A program made the position numbers and the translations under genes. The notes under the pieces were generated by a model. The model was not told where the DNA came from and searched no databases. It saw only the letters and a list, made by a program, of their open reading frames with translations. Positions 5,582 through 6,624 of a stretch of DNA of 6,624 nucleotides are shown here, in pieces (position 1 is the stretch's first letter; the number at the start of each line of letters is the position of its first letter). Location: contig VBDM01000246.1 of assembly GCA_005881355.1 (NCBI GenBank), positions 1 to 6,624 of the forward strand. The letters run 5' to 3'. This stretch comes from Betaproteobacteria bacterium. Its GTDB lineage: Bacteria > Pseudomonadota > Gammaproteobacteria > Burkholderiales > SG8-39.

Positions 5582-6624
5582 ATGAACACCTTTATTTTCC
5601 GCACCGTAACCGGCGCTTGTTTCGCTCTTTTCACGGCAGTCGCGTACGCCCAGGAGGCCGTGGCGCTGACCGGCCAGGTCAGCTCAGCCGAGGAAGGGGC
5701 GATGGAAGGCGTCGTCGTCAGCGCCAAAAGGGACGGCTCGACGATCAGCATCAGCGTCGTCACCGACGCGCAAGGCCGCTTTGCCTTTCCGGCCGCGAGA
5801 CTCGAGCCCGGACATTACACGTTGAAGGCGCGCGCCGCGGGCTTCGAGATCGACGGCGCCAGGGCCGCGGACGTCGCCGCAGGCAGCGAAGCGAAGGCCG
5901 ACATCAAGCTCAAGAAAATCAAAAACCTCTCCGCGCATTTGACCAACGCCGAATGGATGATGAGCATGCCGGGCACGGACGTGCAGAAACGGTTCCTGCT
6001 CAACTGCAACGGCTGCCACACGATAGAGCGCATCATGAAGTCGGCGTACGACGCCGACGGCTTCATGCAGATTTTCCAGCGCATGGCCGACTATTATCCC
6101 GGCAGCACGCCGCTGAGGCCGCAGCGGCTCGCCGGCACTGCGATTCGCGACGTCCAGCGCGGCGGCGACGGCAGGAAGACCGCGGAATGGCTCGCCAGCG
6201 TCAACCTGAGCCAGCAGCAGACATGGTCCTTCCCGTTGAAGACCGAGCCGCGGCTCACGGGAAAATCGACGCGCGTGATCATCACGGAGTACGACCTGCC
6301 GAATCCCCTGATCCAGCCGCACGACGTGGTGCTCGACCGCGAGGGCCAGGTCTGGTACTCCGACTTCGGCCAGATGTTCCTCGGCAAGATGGACCCGAAG
6401 ACCGGCAAGGTGACGCAATATCCTATCCCCGTGGTCAAGCCGGGATGGTCGGAAGGCACGCTCGATCTCGAATTCGACCGCGACGACAACCCTTGGGTCG
6501 GCGTGATGTACCAGAGCGCTATTGCGAAATTCGACAGGAAGACCGAGAAGTTCCGCATGTGGTCGACCCCCAAGGAATGGGACACCGACGCAGGCCAGCT
6601 CGGCCATATCGCGATCGAAGGCAC
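5582..6624 (+). CDS. Secreted carboxypeptidase-regulatory-like / cytochrome c / Vgb-type beta-propeller fusion, 3' end off window
   Basis: The frame is open from the ATG at 5582 to the right edge (347 residues visible), with GGGAGAGGAG just upstream. A Sec signal peptide ends at about residue 23 (AVAYA before QE). Residues about 28-112 match a carboxypeptidase-regulatory-like beta-sandwich: LTGQV, EGVVVSAK, TDAQGRFAFP, PGHYTLKARAAGF. A c-type cytochrome segment follows (about 130-210), with one haem site, C142-N-G-C145-H146. M164 or M168 could be a distal ligand, but this is not assured. From about 230 the sequence resembles streptogramin-lyase (Vgb)/NHL propellers: QPHDVVLDREGQVWYSD, then GKMDPKTGKV, and a second blade NPWVGVMY with AKFDRKTEKF. 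A third blade is starting at the edge. A periplasmic or surface redox or binding role fits, and actual Vgb lyase activity is not implied. The gene is divergent from the catabolic operon, so a shared substrate is possible but unproven. Confidence 0.9.
   Translation, partial: MNTFIFRTVTGACFALFTAVAYAQEAVALTGQVSSAEEGAMEGVVVSAKRDGSTISISVVTDAQGRFAFPAARLEPGHYTLKARAAGFEIDGARAADVAAGSEAKADIKLKKIKNLSAHLTNAEWMMSMPGTDVQKRFLLNCNGCHTIERIMKSAYDADGFMQIFQRMADYYPGSTPLRPQRLAGTAIRDVQRGGDGRKTAEWLASVNLSQQQTWSFPLKTEPRLTGKSTRVIITEYDLPNPLIQPHDVVLDREGQVWYSDFGQMFLGKMDPKTGKVTQYPIPVVKPGWSEGTLDLEFDRDDNPWVGVMYQSAIAKFDRKTEKFRMWSTPKEWDTDAGQLGHIAIEG

Noticed and set aside
5684..6607. Minus-strand open frame opposite the cytochrome/propeller gene
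   Set aside because: The plus strand has a signal peptide, CNGCH and propeller motifs with a strong ribosome site. The minus frame has none of these.

Overview
The window is GC-rich, with G or C at most third codon positions. It carries a Bug-type (TctC-like) solute-binding gene inside a catabolic gene string. That is typical of Betaproteobacteria of the Burkholderiales type, although no marker gene in the window proves the taxonomy.

Layout. Five genes lie head to tail on the minus strand from 5468 down to the left edge: an exported prolidase-like amidohydrolase (4095-5468), an alpha/beta hydrolase (3015-4071, broken), a Bug-family binding protein (2028-2993), a DddP/creatinase-like M24 metallohydrolase (642-1949), and the alpha subunit of a thiamine-diphosphate 2-oxoacid-type dehydrogenase (625 to the left edge, broken and cut off). 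The gaps are 23, 21, 78 and 16 nt, which fits one operon. On the plus strand, a divergent gene starts at 5582 and runs off the right edge. It encodes a signal peptide, a carboxypeptidase-regulatory-like beta domain, a one-haem cytochrome c segment and the start of a Vgb/NHL-type beta-propeller. The 113-nt divergent gap (5469-5581) holds a plausible sigma-70 promoter for the plus gene.

How the genes may work together (inference). The set looks like uptake and breakdown of a small organic acid or amide. A periplasmic binding protein would capture a carboxylate, hydrolases would open C-N, C-C or ester bonds, and a 2-oxoacid or acetoin-type dehydrogenase would feed the product to an acyl-CoA. No gene gives the actual substrate.

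The points most worth a second look concern gene integrity and active sites. Two of the five operon genes carry an internal deletion combined with a frameshift. The amidohydrolase has Gly where the family's catalytic Asp normally sits. The M24 protein has Cys in place of one of the five usual metal ligands. I found no RNA gene, mobile element, CRISPR array or attachment site.
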